From JAVZOV01 sp049976445 (lineage in GTDB: Archaea > Thermoproteota > Thermoprotei > Gearchaeales > WAQG01): a stretch of 6,872 nucleotides of DNA. The DNA is taken from the NCBI GenBank assembly GCA_049976445.1, contig JBMFIF010000074.1:1-6872 (forward strand), given 5' to 3'. Each line of letters opens with the position of its first letter. Within the stretch, counting starts at the first letter, position 1. A program made the position numbers and the translations under genes. Shown piece after piece: positions 6,673-6,872 of the stretch. Below the pieces are notes generated by a model, which did no database searches, was not told where the DNA came from, and saw only the letters and a program-made list of their open reading frames with translations.

Positions 6673-6684
6673 CTTATTTATAAG
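6673..6684 (+). promoter_or_regulatory. TATA-like element upstream of the GC-rich island
   Basis: CTTATTTATAAG contains TTTATAAG on the plus strand, and TTATAAATA on the minus strand, so direction is ambiguous from the box alone. Read rightward, transcription would begin near 6704-6708, just ahead of the GC-rich, stem-rich segment. Read leftward, it would begin near 6653 and enter the padR upstream region. The rightward reading is preferred because it places a transcript over the structured segment. Confidence 0.4.
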
Positions 6685-6703
6685 AAATCACTAAGGAGAC
6701 TCC

Positions 6704-6846
6704 CGAATTAATTTGTAGAGAGGAATTAGGGGCCTAATAGGCCCCTTCCAAGTCTGTGCCTGGGGGATCCCCCTCCCAATGCCTAGGGGGTTTAGTTCCT
6801 TTCGAGGGATTCGGTTTTCATTGGGCTTAATATAGTTTGATATCAA
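6704..6846 (+). ncRNA. Candidate structured non-coding RNA (GC-rich island); ends uncertain
   Basis: By hand count 6721-6820 is about 55% GC and 6741-6790 about 68%, while 6621-6690 is 20%. In AT-rich thermophiles such islands without genes are usually structured RNAs. Visible pairings: an 8-bp hairpin at 6728-6735/6739-6746 (AGGGGCCT, loop AAT) that extends across a bulge by GGA/TCC (6722-6724/6747-6749); GGGGGATCCCCC at 6762-6773; CCCCCT 6769-6774 with AGGGGG 6785-6790; CCCAATG 6775-6781 with CATTGGG 6819-6825; and TTGATATCAA at 6837-6846. It does not match tRNA, 5S, SRP or RNase P RNA as far as I can tell. The strand is chosen from the TATA-like element at 6673-6684 and could be wrong. The right end may lie beyond the window. 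Confidence 0.45.
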
Positions 6847-6849
6847 GCT

Positions 6850-6872
6850 CTCCCCTTGACATCATCACCCTC
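6850..6872 (-). mobile_element. Possible IS1341/IS605-type (tnpB) terminal motif at window edge
   Basis: On the minus strand the window's last bases read GGGTGATGATGTCAAGGGG. This resembles the GGGGAGGATGTCAA end found at the 3' side of many archaeal tnpB-type elements, as I remember it. If real, a tnpB gene would lie just to the right, reading toward this window. The match is short and inexact, and no transposase sequence is visible, so this is only a pointer. Confidence 0.2.

Noticed and set aside
6728..6773. G-quadruplex formed by the GGGG runs.
   Set aside because: The G-runs are separated by long loops and each has a nearby perfectly complementary C-run, so duplex stems are more likely.
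6691..6861. Leftward frame open for 56 codons across the GC-rich island.
   Set aside because: It has no ATG, only a TTG near 6846, and its codons are dictated by palindromes and stems. The peptide is Pro/Gly/Arg-rich with no recognisable domain. Better explained as RNA structure, though a search of this peptide would settle it.
6704..6872. tRNA, C/D box sRNA or other standard RNA in the GC-rich island.
   Set aside because: No T-loop GTTCRAATC with matching acceptor stem is present. A C-box-like GTGATGA occurs on the minus strand at the edge, but there is no CTGA D box. No SRP or RNase P core motif was seen.

Overview
The window looks archaeal, probably from a low-GC thermophile of the Thermoproteota (Crenarchaeota). 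The evidence is T/A-rich TATA boxes about 25 bases upstream of leaderless or near-leaderless starts, GAGG-type ribosome sites only inside the operon, a DUF996-type membrane protein, extracellular loops crowded with N-glycosylation sequons, and a GC-rich non-coding island in otherwise AT-rich DNA. Genus cannot be fixed from the sequence.

Left part (1-1019): two small membrane-protein genes diverge from a shared AT-rich promoter region (347-515). The leftward gene runs off the window after 115 codons. The rightward gene (516-1019) encodes a DUF996-like four-to-five-helix protein with a polyproline tail. Its 3' end overlaps the end of the opposing operon by 24 bp.

Main part (996-6499, all on the minus strand): a four-gene operon read right to left. 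The order is a PadR-family repressor (6080-6499), a DrrA-type ABC ATPase (5082-6083), an ABC-2 permease (4210-5085) and a 1055-residue MMPL/RND-family transporter (996-4163). The first three genes are joined by two ATGA stop/start overlaps. The MMPL gene follows after 46 bp with no visible terminator. The simplest reading is an inducible efflux or lipid-export module: PadR represses its own promoter, ligand binding releases it, and the ABC exporter and the MMPL pump are made together. The substrate cannot be read from the sequence. A 14-bp perfect palindrome sits between the padR TATA box and its start and is the best operator candidate.

Right part (6500-6872, 373 bases with no convincing protein gene): this holds the padR promoter and operator, an 11-bp inverted repeat with 9-bp direct repeats beside it, an AT-rich stretch with a palindromic TATA-like element, and then a GC-rich segment (about 55% GC over 6721-6820 by hand count, 68% over 6741-6790, against 20% over 6621-6690). 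That segment has several perfect stems and is a good candidate for a structured non-coding RNA. The last ~20 bases resemble, on the minus strand, a terminal motif of IS1341/IS605 (tnpB) elements, but the window ends before this can be tested.
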